Part shown: positions 50,732 to 60,075 of the stretch, piece by piece
How the letters are laid out: each line of letters begins with the position of its first letter
Numbering within the stretch: position 1 is the first letter of the stretch
Assembly: GCF_004361835.1 (NCBI RefSeq)
Contig: NZ_SNWD01000004.1
Span: 1 to 64,000 of the forward strand
Length of the DNA: 64,000 bases
Source: Stakelama pacifica
GTDB lineage: Bacteria; Pseudomonadota; Alphaproteobacteria; Sphingomonadales; Sphingomonadaceae
Direction of reading: 5' to 3'
Notes under the pieces: model-generated
What the model was told of the DNA's origin: nothing
Database searches by the model: none
What the model saw: the letters and a program-made list of their open reading frames with translations, nothing else
Program-made: the position numbers and the translations under genes

Positions 50732-51784
50732 ATGTCCCTTCTCGAAGCCCGCAAAACCTACAAGCCCTTCGAATATCCCTGGGCCTATGATTTCTGGAAG
50801 CGCCAGCAACAGGTCCACTGGCTGCCCGAAGAAGTGCCGCTGGGCGAGGATTGCCGCGACTGGGCGCAGAAGCTGACCGAGCATGAGCGCAACCTGCTGA
50901 CGCAGATTTTCCGCTTCTTCACCCAGGCTGATGTCGAGGTGCAGGATTGCTATCACGAAAAATATGGCCGGGTGTTCAAACCGACCGAAGTGAAGATGAT
51001 GCTCGCCGCCTTTTCGAATATGGAGACGATCCATATCGCGGCGTACAGCCATCTGCTCGACACGATCGGCATGCCCGAAAGCGAATATGGCGCGTTCCTC
51101 GAATATACCGAGCTGAAGGACAAGCACGATTACCTTCAGAAGTTCGGCGTCGACACCGATGAAGATATCGCCCGCACGCTCGCCATGTTCGGCGGGTTTA
51201 CCGAAGGCGTGCAGCTGTTCGCGAGCTTCGCGATGCTGATGAACTTCCCGCGCTTCAACAAGATGAAGGGCATGGGGCAGATCGTCAGCTGGTCGGTGCG
51301 CGATGAAAGCCTGCATTGCGAAGGCATCACCAACCTGTTCCACGCATTCGTGAAGGAACGCGACTGCCTGACCAAATCGGTCAAGGAAGACATTCTGGAT
51401 CAGTGCGCGACGACGATCCGGCTGGAAGATGCCTTTATCGACCTTGCCTTCGAAATGGGTCCGGTGAACGGCATGACGCCCAAGGATATCAAGAAATATA
51501 TCCGTTACATCGCCGACTGGCGGCTCCAGCAGCTGGGCATGAAGCCGATGTATCTGATCGAGGAGCATCCGCTGCCCTGGCTCACGCCGCTGCTGAACGG
51601 GGTCGAGCACGCCAATTTCTTCGAAACGCGCGCCACAGAATATTCCAAGGGCGCGACGCGCGGCAACTGGAACGAGGTGTGGGACAGCTTCGACAAGCGT
51701 CAGAAGGCCAAGGCCGGCAATGACGATTCGCGCGAGGAAGATTTGGGCACCGACATGTTTTCGGGCAGTCACGCTGCGGAATAA
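50732..51784 (+). CDS. nrdB: Class I ribonucleotide reductase, beta subunit
   Basis: 350 aa. Di-iron ligands and radical tyrosine are recognisable: Asp in FTQADVEVQDCY, ExxH and Tyr in ETIHIAAYSHLLDTIG (Tyr at H+4 as in E. coli Y122), Glu in TEGVQLFASFA and ExxH in RDESLHCEG. This predicts a tyrosyl-radical enzyme. Works with NrdA at 47207-49114. Confidence 0.95.
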   Translation: MSLLEARKTYKPFEYPWAYDFWKRQQQVHWLPEEVPLGEDCRDWAQKLTEHERNLLTQIFRFFTQADVEVQDCYHEKYGRVFKPTEVKMMLAAFSNMETIHIAAYSHLLDTIGMPESEYGAFLEYTELKDKHDYLQKFGVDTDEDIARTLAMFGGFTEGVQLFASFAMLMNFPRFNKMKGMGQIVSWSVRDESLHCEGITNLFHAFVKERDCLTKSVKEDILDQCATTIRLEDAFIDLAFEMGPVNGMTPKDIKKYIRYIADWRLQQLGMKPMYLIEEHPLPWLTPLLNGVEHANFFETRATEYSKGATRGNWNEVWDSFDKRQKAKAGNDDSREEDLGTDMFSGSHAAE

Positions 51785-51930
51785 GCACAGCCGGGGGCGG
51801 CGCATGTGCCCGCCCCCCACAAGTGCTGATAGCGAACCGCCGGGATGCTGACGCATCGCGCATCGGCTTCGCTCAGCCGCCGCGCGGACCTGGCTATGAT
51901 GCCATGGGTCTTGCGAATCGCATCATGGCG

Positions 51931-52638
51931 TCAGTCGAAGAAAAGATAACCGGTATCGAACTGCGCGAAGTCGATCAGCCGGTCGAGGTCGTGAATGACG
52001 ACCCGGCGATCGCGAAAATCGACGAGCTTCTGGTCGCGCAGCTGGCGCACCATCCGGTTGGTATGGACCGGGGTAAGGCCGGTGGCGTCGGCCAGATCGA
52101 CCTGCGTGATCGGTAGTTCGAAACCATGTTCGTCCGCCATGCCGACCCGCTCCATCCGGGCGCGCAATTCGCAGAACAGGTGCGCGATCCGCACTGCCGC
52201 TGAGCGGGCACCGATCGACACCAGCCATTCGCGGTTGATCGCCGCGTCGATCAGCGTGCTGCGCCACAGCAGCTCAGTGAGATTGGGCGAGATCAGCGTC
52301 AGTTCGCGGATCGCCTGATGCGGGAAAACCGCGATTTCGACATCGGTGGTCGCGGCAACCGAATGTTCGAGCCGTTTGAGCGGATAGCTGTGCAGATCGA
52401 CGAAATCGCCGGGAATGTGCAGCGCAAGGATTTGCCGCCGGCCATCCTGCGTATCCTTGTAGCGATGGATGAAGCCGCGGGTGAGCAGCGTACATTGGCT
52501 GAGCGGCACGCCTTCGCGCACCAGCACATGCCGGGCCGGAACTTCGCGAACATGCGCAACTGCGTTGTTCAGCGCGGTACGCTCGGCATCGGTCAGACGC
52601 GGATGCCGGTGCGTCATCAGAAAAGATCGTGTCGTCAT
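51931..52638 (-). CDS. Crp/Fnr-family transcriptional regulator
   Basis: 235 aa from ATG 52638. Cyclic-nucleotide-binding-like beta barrel (CTLLTRGFIHRYKDTQDGRR, IPGDFVDLHSYPLKR) and a C-terminal winged helix with recognition helix TQVDLADATGLTPVHTNRMV. No N-terminal Cys cluster, so it is not an oxygen-sensing FNR. Divergent from the 58-aa gene and the endolysin/holin genes, with 80 bp between. Confidence 0.88.
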   Translation of the reverse strand: MTTRSFLMTHRHPRLTDAERTALNNAVAHVREVPARHVLVREGVPLSQCTLLTRGFIHRYKDTQDGRRQILALHIPGDFVDLHSYPLKRLEHSVAATTDVEIAVFPHQAIRELTLISPNLTELLWRSTLIDAAINREWLVSIGARSAAVRIAHLFCELRARMERVGMADEHGFELPITQVDLADATGLTPVHTNRMVRQLRDQKLVDFRDRRVVIHDLDRLIDFAQFDTGYLFFD

Positions 52639-52718
52639 GCCCCTCACCGGCCCCGGTCCAATGGGAACGGAACGAGGCATGGCCTCGTTTCTAGACCGAA
52701 TACTGGCTGGAGGACAAT

Positions 52719-52895
52719 ATGGAGCCCTATCATCGGCCGCATAATCAGCCGCTGAGCGCGGTGGCCGAGAAAGGGCAGGTGCTGCTCGACGGGCCGAGAG
52801 GAGTGGCGATTTCGCTGACCCCCGATGCCGCACGCCAAACCGCCACTGCCCTGCAAAACGCCGCCGACGAGGCAGAACGCCCGCCCGAAGGTTGA
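52719..52895 (+). CDS. 58-aa small protein before the endolysin gene
   Basis: ATG 52719 has an excellent GGAGG 5 bases upstream. The sequence (MEPYHRPHNQPLSAVAEKGQ, then VLLDGPRGVAISLTPDAARQ) reads as a natural soluble protein. Ends 77 bases before the endolysin gene on the same strand. No family recognised; the strong ribosome site and sensible composition are the support. Confidence 0.65.
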   Translation: MEPYHRPHNQPLSAVAEKGQVLLDGPRGVAISLTPDAARQTATALQNAADEAERPPEG

Positions 52896-52972
52896 CGAGG
52901 CGCATTTTCCGCTGTCCTACATGAACCTATTTGGTTATATCCTCTCGCCGAAGGGGCAGAGGAGATTCGGAC

Positions 52973-53512
52973 ATGCAGGTTGATTCGCTGATCGAAGAGG
53001 TCATTGCGCGCGAAGGGGGATTCGTCGATCACAAGGCCGATCGCGGCGGGGCGACGCGATGGGGGATTACCGAAGCGGTCGCGCGTGCCGAGGGCTATGC
53101 CGGACCGATGCGCTCGCTTCCCCGCCAAGCCGCCCATGCAATCTATCGCCGCCGGTACTGGGCAGCACCCGGTTTCGACAAGGTGGCCGAACGCGCGCCG
53201 ATGCTGGCAGCGGAGCTGTTCGATACCGGGGTGAATATGGGCCCGGCGGTGGGAATCGGATTTATGCAACGTGCGCTCAATGCGCTCAATCGCGGCGCGA
53301 GCGATTATCCCGACCTTGTACTGGATTCGGTGATCGGCCCGGCGACGCTCGCCGCGCTCGACGCATTTGTGAAACTGCGCGGCAAAGCGGGTGAGCAAGT
53401 GCTGGTACACGCAATCAACGCGCTGCAGGGCGAACGCTATCTGGCGCTCGCCGAACGTCGCCCGGCCAATGAGGCGTTTCTATATGGCTGGCTTGCGAAC
53501 CGTATCGGTTAA
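52973..53512 (+). CDS. Endolysin, glycoside hydrolase family 108 (N-acetylmuramidase)
   Basis: 179 aa from ATG 52973, with GGAGAT upstream. GH108 signature EGGFVDHKADRGGATRWGIT with the catalytic Glu near residue 14, then AELFDTGVNMGPAVGIGFMQ and the C-terminal LALAERRPANEAFLYGWLAN. No signal peptide, as expected for a holin-dependent endolysin. A holin gene follows 12 bases later. Confidence 0.88.
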   Translation: MQVDSLIEEVIAREGGFVDHKADRGGATRWGITEAVARAEGYAGPMRSLPRQAAHAIYRRRYWAAPGFDKVAERAPMLAAELFDTGVNMGPAVGIGFMQRALNALNRGASDYPDLVLDSVIGPATLAALDAFVKLRGKAGEQVLVHAINALQGERYLALAERRPANEAFLYGWLANRIG

Positions 53513-53524
53513 GGAAGGGGTGCG

Positions 53525-53938
53525 ATGAACATCATCAACGGCATAATCGCGCCGATCGCCGGGCTGATCGACAAGATCATTCCCGACCCGGCTGCGCGAG
53601 ACGCGGCGAAACTGAAACTGCTCGAACTGCAAAATGCGCAGGAGCTGGAACAGGTAAAGGCGCAGCTGTCGGCGATCGTGGCGGAGGCGCAGTCGCCCGA
53701 CCCCTGGACCAGCCGGGCAAGGCCGAGCTTCCTGTACGTGATGTACGTGCTGTTCCTGTGGTCGATCCCGATGGGCGTGATCGGCGCATTCGATCCCGCA
53801 CTGGCGCACGGGATCGTCGAGGGTATGACCGGCTATCTCGCCGCACTTCCCGAACCGCTCTATACGCTCTTCGGCACCGGGTATCTCGGCTATACCGCAG
53901 CGCGCCAGTTCGGGAAGATGAAGGGGTCGGACCGCTGA
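53525..53938 (+). CDS. Holin of the gene-transfer-agent 3TM type
   Basis: 137 aa. The N-terminal amphipathic helix (IINGIIAPIAGLIDKIIPDP) and charged helix are followed by PDPWTSRARPSFLYVMYVLF and two further hydrophobic segments, matching the GTA holin (3TM) family. Forms a lysis cassette with the endolysin. In Rhodobacter capsulatus a comparable endolysin/holin pair, away from the capsid cluster, releases gene transfer agents; the same role is inferred. Confidence 0.82.
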   Translation: MNIINGIIAPIAGLIDKIIPDPAARDAAKLKLLELQNAQELEQVKAQLSAIVAEAQSPDPWTSRARPSFLYVMYVLFLWSIPMGVIGAFDPALAHGIVEGMTGYLAALPEPLYTLFGTGYLGYTAARQFGKMKGSDR

Positions 53939-54297
53939 TACTGACCGGCATTAATCCAAATGCATGCCACGATTGTCACTCGCGAGCCCCGAAGGGGCGC
54001 GGCAATCCGGAAGCGGCTTACGCGTCGCTGGATCGCCGCGTCGCTGCGCTCGTCGCGATGACGACCTTTGCAGTGAGTCCAGATTATTGCAGGTCGGTGT
54101 AGATTTCGGGGGCGTCATACCACGCTGCATGGATGGCGCCCCATCCCCCCGCCGTCATGCCAGCGTACGCTGACATCTGCTGCAGGTGCACTGCTCCGTT
54201 CTCCCCAAGTCCCCCGGAGACCCCAGCGTTCGCTGGGGTGACGACTGGTGGCAAGGATCGCAATATGCGGATAGGTCCACATCAACGCAGCTTGGTG
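53939..54297. repeat. Intergenic repeats (dispersed copies)
   Basis: 53982-54008 matches 49366-49392 (26 of 27, inverted). At 54145-54243 two segments read like GCCGTCATGCCAGCGTACGCTG and CCAGCGTTCGCTGGGGTGAC in part, an inverted pair of the GTCAT...AGCGAACGCTGG type found in many intergenic spots. No gene seen in these 359 bp. Confidence 0.6.
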
Positions 54298-54483
54298 TCA
54301 GCGCCAGACGAACAGCGCCACGACACCCCAGAATGCGAGGCTTACCGGAAGCGCGTACAGCAGTCCCAGAAAGCTTTGCGCCTCGTCACGGCGCGCTTCC
54401 GCCTCCATTTCGATGATCTCGGCCATATCGCCCAGAATGGGGCGAGCGTCCGGGGCGGCATTGGTAATCCAGTGAACGGACAT
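54298..54483 (-). CDS. Small membrane-anchored protein, unrecognised
   Basis: 61 aa. Acidic soluble N-terminus (ILGDMAEIIEMEAEARRDEA) and one C-terminal membrane helix (LYALPVSLAFWGVVALFV). ATG 54483 has AGGAGAG 6 bases upstream. Divergent from hslV. Function unknown. Confidence 0.6.
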   Translation of the reverse strand: MSVHWITNAAPDARPILGDMAEIIEMEAEARRDEAQSFLGLLYALPVSLAFWGVVALFVWR

Positions 54484-54599
54484 GGCAACTCTCCTGACGA
54501 TGCACGCATCGTTCTCCCCTCATCTTTCATGATAGACGAAGCGAGGCATTGTCGGTCGGGGGTTTGCGTGAAGCGCTGGTCGATCCCATATCGCCGCGC

Positions 54600-55154
54600 A
54601 TGAGCGATAATAAGATTATGTGGCACGGCACGACCATCCTTTCCGTGCGCAAATCCGGCAAGGTGGTGATCGCGGGCGACGGGCAGGTAACTGCCGGTCA
54701 AACGGTGATGAAGCCCAATGCGCGCAAGGTGCGCACGCTTGCCGACGGCGCGGTGATCGCGGGCTTTGCGGGCGCGACCGCCGATGCCTTCACGCTGTTC
54801 GAACGGCTGGAGGCGAAGCTGGAGCGGCATTCGCGGCAATTGCTGCGCGCGGCGGTGGAACTGGCCAAGGACTGGCGCACCGACAAATATCTTCGCAATC
54901 TGGAGGCGATGCTGATCGTCGCGGATAAGGAGATCACGCTGGTCATCACCGGCAATGGCGATGTGCTGGAACCCGAAGCCGGAGTCGCCGCGATCGGATC
55001 GGGCGGCAATTATGCGCTGGCCGCAGCCCGCGCGCTGGTCGAATATGAAAGCGATGCGGAAACGATCTGCCGCCGGGCGATGAAGATCGCGGCTGACGTA
55101 TGCGTCTATACCAACGAAAATCTGACCGTCGAAACGCTCGACAGCGACAGCTGA
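54600..55154 (+). CDS. hslV: ATP-dependent protease HslUV, peptidase subunit HslV
   Basis: 184 aa from ATG 54600. The N-terminal nucleophile Thr lies in [20 protein letters not shown] (exposed after removal of about 10 residues). [20 protein letters not shown] and [16 protein letters not shown] are typical. Degrades damaged or regulatory proteins with HslU, whose gene follows 58 bases later. Confidence 0.95.
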   Translation: MSDNKIMWHGTTILSVRKSGKVVIAGDGQVTAGQTVMKPNARKVRTLADGAVIAGFAGATADAFTLFERLEAKLERHSRQLLRAAVELAKDWRTDKYLRNLEAMLIVADKEITLVITGNGDVLEPEAGVAAIGSGGNYALAAARALVEYESDAETICRRAMKIAADVCVYTNENLTVETLDSDS

Positions 55155-55212
55155 GCCGGGGCTATGCGCCCTGCTTCTTCCTTATCCCGCAATTCCATTT
55201 TTTGAGACAGAA

Positions 55213-56514
55213 ATGACCGACTCCCTTACTCCCAAGGCGATCGTCGCCGCGCTCGACCAGCATATTATCGGGCAGAAAGACGCCAAGCGCGCCGTCGCGG
55301 TGGCGCTGCGCAATCGCTGGCGGCGGCAGAAGCTGCCCGCCGATCTTCGCGATGAGGTGACGCCGAAGAACATCCTGATGATCGGGCCGACCGGTTGCGG
55401 CAAGACCGAGATTTCGCGCCGCCTCGCCAAGCTGGCCGATGCGCCGTTCGTGAAGGTCGAAGCGACCAAATTTACCGAGGTCGGCTATGTCGGGCGCGAT
55501 GTCGAACAGATTGCCCGCGATCTGGTCGAAGAAGCGATCCGGCTGGAAAAGGACCGCCGCCGCCATGCCGTGCAGGAAAAGGCCGAGACGGCAGCGTTCG
55601 AGCGGCTGCTCGATGCGCTGACCGGCAAGGATTCGAGCGCAGCGACGCGCGAAAGTTTCCGCAAGCGGATCGAGGAAGGTCATCTTAACGACAAGGAAAT
55701 CGAGATCGAGCTGGAGGCGCAGTCGCAAATGCCGTTCGAAATCCCCGGCGCCCCCAATGTCGGGATGATCAACCTGTCCGATATGATGGGCAAGGCGTTC
55801 GGCGGCGGCCAGATGAAGCGGCGCAAGATGACGGTCCACACCGCGTTCGAAAAGCTGGTCGAGGAAGAGGTCGAAAAACGGCTCGATCAGGAAGAGGTCA
55901 GCCGGGTGGCCCTGCAGGATGCCGAAGCGAACGGCATCGTGTTCCTCGATGAGATCGACAAGATCGCGATCAGCGAATCGCGCAGCGGCGGTTCGGTGAG
56001 CCGCGAAGGTGTGCAGCGCGACCTGCTGCCGCTGATCGAAGGAACCACGGTTGCGACCAAATATGGACCGATGAAGACCGACCATATTCTGTTCATCGCG
56101 AGCGGTGCCTTCCATGTGTCGAAACCGAGCGACCTTTTGCCCGAACTGCAAGGGCGCCTGCCGATCCGGGTCGAGCTACAGGCGCTGACCGAGGACGATT
56201 TCGTGTCGATCCTGACCGATACGCGGGCTTCGCTGCCGCAGCAGTATAAGGCGCTGATCGGGACCGAGGGCGTCACGTTGGACTTCACCCCCGACGGGAT
56301 CAAGGCGGTGGCGCGGATCGCCGCCGAGGTGAATGCCGAGGTGGAGAATATCGGCGCGCGGCGGCTTCAGACCGTCATGGAAAAGCTGCTCGAAGAAGTC
56401 AGTTTCGATGCCGAGGAGCGCGGCGATACCACGCTCACCGTCGATCGCGCTTATGTCGAGGGGCAACTCGAAAGCATTGCGCGCAATACCGACCTTAGCC
56501 GCTACGTATTGTAG
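55213..56514 (+). CDS. hslU: HslUV ATPase subunit HslU
   Basis: 433 aa. AAA+ unfoldase with Walker [17 protein letters not shown], the pore loop region [16 protein letters not shown], Walker [10 protein letters not shown] and the C-terminal LSRYVL tail that activates HslV. Complete and standard length. Operon with hslV; converges with the lipoprotein gene, 3 bases between stops. Confidence 0.96.
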   Translation: MTDSLTPKAIVAALDQHIIGQKDAKRAVAVALRNRWRRQKLPADLRDEVTPKNILMIGPTGCGKTEISRRLAKLADAPFVKVEATKFTEVGYVGRDVEQIARDLVEEAIRLEKDRRRHAVQEKAETAAFERLLDALTGKDSSAATRESFRKRIEEGHLNDKEIEIELEAQSQMPFEIPGAPNVGMINLSDMMGKAFGGGQMKRRKMTVHTAFEKLVEEEVEKRLDQEEVSRVALQDAEANGIVFLDEIDKIAISESRSGGSVSREGVQRDLLPLIEGTTVATKYGPMKTDHILFIASGAFHVSKPSDLLPELQGRLPIRVELQALTEDDFVSILTDTRASLPQQYKALIGTEGVTLDFTPDGIKAVARIAAEVNAEVENIGARRLQTVMEKLLEEVSFDAEERGDTTLTVDRAYVEGQLESIARNTDLSRYVL

Positions 56515-56517
56515 CGG

Positions 56518-56943
56518 TTATTGTCCGGGCTGCTTCGTCGGGCGATATTCGGCGAAGCGGCCCAGCACGCAAAAGCCGCTTTGCATGCTGTTGACCCGCG
56601 AAACCCATTTGACCCGGTCGCCCTGGCACGAGCGCCCGCCAAAGGGAAAGCTCACCAGTATGTCGTCGCCATGCGGGGCCATGCATCCTTCGGGGATTTC
56701 GTTCACGTAAATGTTGCGACCGACCGACGCACGATAGACGATGCCGCCGCGCACCGTCTCGCTATAGCGGACGCGCTGCGGATCGACGCATTGCAACGAA
56801 TCGACCGGTTCATAGCCTTTCAGAATTTCGGCAAGCCGGTCGGGACCGGGCTTGTCACCCGGCGCCGATCCCTGACCGGCGCATCCGGCCAGCAACGGCC
56901 CGGCAAGCATCAGCGCGGTGAGCGGAAACAGCAGGTTGCGCAT
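56518..56943 (-). CDS. Putative lipoprotein, unrecognised
   Basis: 141 aa from ATG 56943. Signal peptide with lipobox LAGC (LLFPLTALMLAGPLLAGC). The mature part has four Cys (VDSLQCVDPQ, EIPEGCMAPH, GGRSCQGDRV, SGFCVLGRFA) that could form two disulfides in the periplasm. No family recognised. Confidence 0.75.
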   Translation of the reverse strand: MRNLLFPLTALMLAGPLLAGCAGQGSAPGDKPGPDRLAEILKGYEPVDSLQCVDPQRVRYSETVRGGIVYRASVGRNIYVNEIPEGCMAPHGDDILVSFPFGGRSCQGDRVKWVSRVNSMQSGFCVLGRFAEYRPTKQPGQ

Positions 56944-56979
56944 ATCCATCATCCTTTCGGGCGCGGATATCGCCGCGCC

Positions 56980-57717
56980 TTATCCGGTAAAACTATCCTT
57001 TGCGTTGCGTCGTTCCGCAAGCTGTTCCGCCGATGCGGCGCGCAGAAAGGGATTGGTTTCGCGCTCCAGCCCGATGGTGGTGGGAATAGTCGCCTCCCCG
57101 GCGGCGCGGCGGGTGTTCACGTCGATCATCCGCTGTTTGATTGCCAGATTTTCGGGCTCTGCGACCAGTGCGAACCGGCCGTTCGACTGCGTATATTCGT
57201 GCGCGCAATAGACCTGAGTCGCGTCGGGGAGCTGCGCCAGACGCTGCATATTCGCGAACATCTGCTCCGCCGTGCCTTCGAACAGGCGGCCGCAGCCCAT
57301 GGCGAAGAGCGTATCGCCGACGAAAATTACGCCGTCGCCGGCGAGATGATAGGCGATATGCCCGGCGGTATGGGCGGGCACTTCCATCACCGTCGCGACA
57401 TGGTCGCCGATGGCGACGCTATCGCCCTCCCCAACCAGCCGGTCGGCGGTGGGGATTCGCTCCGCCTCGGCAGCGGGAGCGATGATCGTGCAGCCGGTCG
57501 CGTCCCTGATCGCCTGATTGCCGCCGGTGTGATCGGGATGCCAATGCGTGTTCCAGATGGCGGTGATGCGCCAGCCGCGCGCCTTCGTCTCGTCCAGCAC
57601 CGGTTCGGCGACGGCGGGGTCGATGACGATGGTTTCGTCCGAGGCGGGATCGTGCATCAGCCAGACATAATTGTCGCTGAGCACCGGCAGACCGACGATC
57701 CGGATCGGCGCGCTCAT
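56980..57717 (-). CDS. gloB: Hydroxyacylglutathione hydrolase (glyoxalase II)
   Basis: 245 aa. Metallo-beta-lactamase fold with the metal motif THWHPDHTGG, then VPAHTAGHIAYHL, FVGDTLFAMGCGRLFEG and CAHEYTQSNGRFAL. Hydrolyses S-D-lactoylglutathione to lactate and glutathione. ATG 57717 is 4 bases after the gloA stop, so the two methylglyoxal-detoxification enzymes form an operon. Confidence 0.93.
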   Translation of the reverse strand: MSAPIRIVGLPVLSDNYVWLMHDPASDETIVIDPAVAEPVLDETKARGWRITAIWNTHWHPDHTGGNQAIRDATGCTIIAPAAEAERIPTADRLVGEGDSVAIGDHVATVMEVPAHTAGHIAYHLAGDGVIFVGDTLFAMGCGRLFEGTAEQMFANMQRLAQLPDATQVYCAHEYTQSNGRFALVAEPENLAIKQRMIDVNTRRAAGEATIPTTIGLERETNPFLRAASAEQLAERRNAKDSFTG

Positions 57718-57721
57718 CGGC

Positions 57722-58138
57722 TTACCATTCGCCGGTATTGGGCATTGAGGCCCAGGGTTCCTGCGGATCGAGATAGCCGTCCTGAAGCAGCTCGATCGAG
57801 ATATTATCGGGGGTGCGCACAAACGCCATATGGCCGTCGCGCGGCGGGCGGTTGATCGTCACGCCCGCATCCATCAGCCGCTGACAGCTGTCATAGATAT
57901 TATCGACCTGAAAGGCGAGATGGCCGAAATTGCGGCCGCCCGAATATTCCTCCGGGTCCCAGTTGTGGGTGAGTTCGACCTCGGCAATCCCCTCCTGCCC
58001 CGGCACGGCGAGGAAGATGAGGGTGAAGCGCCCCTTTTCGACGTCGGTGCGGCGTACTTCCTCAAGCCCCAGCAGGTTGAAGAAGCGGATCGTCGCGTCG
58101 GGATCAGTGACGCGGAGCATGGTATGCAGGAATTTCAT
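57722..58138 (-). CDS. gloA: Lactoylglutathione lyase (glyoxalase I)
   Basis: 138 aa. VOC-superfamily protein with metal ligands in FLHTMLRVTDPD (His), GHLAFQVDNIYDS (His) and SIELLQDG (Glu). Converts the hemithioacetal of methylglyoxal and glutathione into S-D-lactoylglutathione, the substrate of GloB. ATG 58138 has GGAGG 10 bases upstream. Confidence 0.92.
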   Translation of the reverse strand: MKFLHTMLRVTDPDATIRFFNLLGLEEVRRTDVEKGRFTLIFLAVPGQEGIAEVELTHNWDPEEYSGGRNFGHLAFQVDNIYDSCQRLMDAGVTINRPPRDGHMAFVRTPDNISIELLQDGYLDPQEPWASMPNTGEW

Positions 58139-58199
58139 TGCGGGCGGACCTCCTTTTGGCCCGGCAGATAGGGTCGCGGGTGCCGCGATGGAAGCCCGG

Positions 58200-58940
58200 T
58201 CATGCGACACAATCGCAGATTTCGGCCACGGTGCGGAACAGCAGCGCGATATCCTGAGGTCGCGAGAGGCGATGGTCGCCATCCTTGACCAGCGTCACCT
58301 GCACATTGTCGCCCGCCAGCAGCTGGGCAAGGCGCGGGGCGCGCTCCCACGGCACTTCCTTATCGCGCTGCCCCTGAAGGATCCGCACCGGGCAGGTGAT
58401 CGGGATGGTGCCGAACATCACCCGATTGGCTTCGCCCGAGCTCCAGAATTTGCGGGTGGTGACCATCGGTTCGTCGGCATAGTCGGATGTCTCTTCGAGC
58501 CGCCCCTTGTTGAGCAATTCCATCTTCTGATCGGGGGTAAAGCCCCAGTCGGTGAAATCGGGCGCGGGCGCGATTCCGACCAGCCCCGCCACCCGGTCGG
58601 GCCGCGCCTTCGCCGCGAGCAGCATCAGCCAGCCGCCCATTGAGGAGCCGACCAACACCACCGGTCCATCGGCCAGTTCGTCGATGACGCTCAATACATC
58701 GTCGCGCCAGTCGGCGAGTGAGCGATCCTCGAATTCGCCCTCACTCTGCCCGCAGCCCGAATAGTCGAAGCGGATATAGCTGCGCCCCGCATCGCGTGCC
58801 CATTGTTCGAGCGCGGTCGCCTTGCTCCCCTCCATGTCGGAGGCATAGCCGGGGAGGAAGATGATCACCGGCCCCTCCCCTTCGGTCTTGTGAAAGGCGA
58901 GGCGCGGAGCGTCGGGCTGGCTGGTTTCGGTCATGGTCAT
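58200..58940 (-). CDS. Alpha/beta hydrolase
   Basis: 246 aa. Oxyanion region FLPGYASDMEG, nucleophile elbow VLVGSSMGGWLML, acid in GQRDKEVPWE and His in KDGDHRLSRP. Overall like ABHD10-type thioesterases or esterases in bacteria. Cytoplasmic. Probably its own transcript upstream of gloA; substrate unknown. Confidence 0.85.
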   Translation of the reverse strand: MTMTETSQPDAPRLAFHKTEGEGPVIIFLPGYASDMEGSKATALEQWARDAGRSYIRFDYSGCGQSEGEFEDRSLADWRDDVLSVIDELADGPVVLVGSSMGGWLMLLAAKARPDRVAGLVGIAPAPDFTDWGFTPDQKMELLNKGRLEETSDYADEPMVTTRKFWSSGEANRVMFGTIPITCPVRILQGQRDKEVPWERAPRLAQLLAGDNVQVTLVKDGDHRLSRPQDIALLFRTVAEICDCVA

Positions 58941-58978
58941 AGTGGCAATGCTATCGGTGTATCACAGGGGCGCAAAGC

Positions 58979-59866
58979 TCAATCGGCGAGAAATTCGTTC
59001 AGCGCCCGGACGAACGCTTCGGGCTGATCGAGCATGACGAAATGGCCGCTGTCGCCGACCGGCACGAACTGCATATTCGCGACACCCTGATACTGGCCGC
59101 GATACAGCGGATCGGCACGCGCAAGCGGGACATATTCATTGTGCGGATATACGAGCGTGATCGGCGTTTCGATGGTCGCCATGTCGCCGCGCAGATCGGT
59201 GGTCATATCCTCATACATCGCTGCCGAAGCGACGCGCGGATCGGCGGCAAGCACCCATTGCGCGATCTGCGCGCGCGAACCGGCCTTTACCGCCATGGTC
59301 CGGGCGGTCGCCTCGGCGCTTTGGGACGTCTGTTTCGTGCGCATCCGGTCGCGCATCTGGACGGCGAGCGGCTCGATCGTGTCCGCTGTGCTGCCGGGCA
59401 CGAAAAGAGCGCCGATAAAGGGAAGCGCATCGACGACCATCACCCGGCTGACCTGATCGGGGTGCGCCTTTGCGAACATCAGCGCGGCAAGCCCGCCCAT
59501 CGAATGGCCGACCATGGCAGGTTTTTCGAGCTTGTGATCGCGAATGAACGTCGCGAGATCGGCGACCACGCCGTCCAGAATGCCGGGCTTCAGATTCGCG
59601 CCCGGATCGCCGCCGCCAAAGCCGTTGACCTGCACCAGATAGACGCGGTGCGTTTTCGCGAGATCGGGCGCGATGCCGTCCCAGACATTGCGCGGGGTCG
59701 ACAGGCCGGGGATCAGGATGATCGGATCGCCCGCCCCGATCGCCTGGACCGAGATATGGTCCATCTGCATGGTGGCGGATGCTTGCTGCGTTGCCGTCTG
59801 AGCAAGGGCTGGCTCGGCAGCGGTGCCGAGCATGAGCGCGGCGGCGAACATGGTCTGTTTCAACAT
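58979..59866 (-). CDS. Secreted alpha/beta hydrolase
   Basis: 295 aa. ATG 59866 (AAGGA upstream) gives a signal peptide MLKQTMFAAALMLGTAAEPA ending in ALAQ. Nucleophile elbow VGHSMGGLAALMFA, HG-like ILIPGLSTPRNVWDG, His in VGDSGHFVMLDQ. Periplasmic esterase or lipase-like enzyme. Last gene of an operon behind the XRE regulator. Confidence 0.85.
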   Translation of the reverse strand: MLKQTMFAAALMLGTAAEPALAQTATQQASATMQMDHISVQAIGAGDPIILIPGLSTPRNVWDGIAPDLAKTHRVYLVQVNGFGGGDPGANLKPGILDGVVADLATFIRDHKLEKPAMVGHSMGGLAALMFAKAHPDQVSRVMVVDALPFIGALFVPGSTADTIEPLAVQMRDRMRTKQTSQSAEATARTMAVKAGSRAQIAQWVLAADPRVASAAMYEDMTTDLRGDMATIETPITLVYPHNEYVPLARADPLYRGQYQGVANMQFVPVGDSGHFVMLDQPEAFVRALNEFLAD

Positions 59867-59883
59867 GATCGGGTGTCCTTTGT

Positions 59884-60075
59884 TCAGCGTGCCGAGCCCG
59901 TGGAAAGATGCGCACGAATTCCAGGCAGCGACAGGTCGAAATCGAAATGATGGCCTATCGCGTGCATTGTTTGCGTGGGCGAGGTCATCCGGTCGCGATG
60001 GTGCGCAGCGCTCATCAACATGACGATAACGGAAACATAAACGGCGATTCGACGTGATTTCTGGCAAGTGATCAT
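59884..60075 (-). CDS. Small single-helix membrane protein
   Basis: 63 aa from ATG 60075, overlapping the XRE stop (ATGA). Membrane helix RRIAVYVSVIVMLMSAAH followed by a hydrophilic tail. Ends 17 bases before the secreted hydrolase. The coupling supports a real gene; no family recognised. Confidence 0.5.
   Translation of the reverse strand: MITCQKSRRIAVYVSVIVMLMSAAHHRDRMTSPTQTMHAIGHHFDFDLSLPGIRAHLSTGSAR

Noticed and set aside
54549..54600. Earlier hslV start and an overlapping heat-shock promoter (CCCATAT at 54585-54591)
   Set aside because: The upstream codons do not fit HslV, and the -10-like element is too close to ATG 54600 to give a normal leader.
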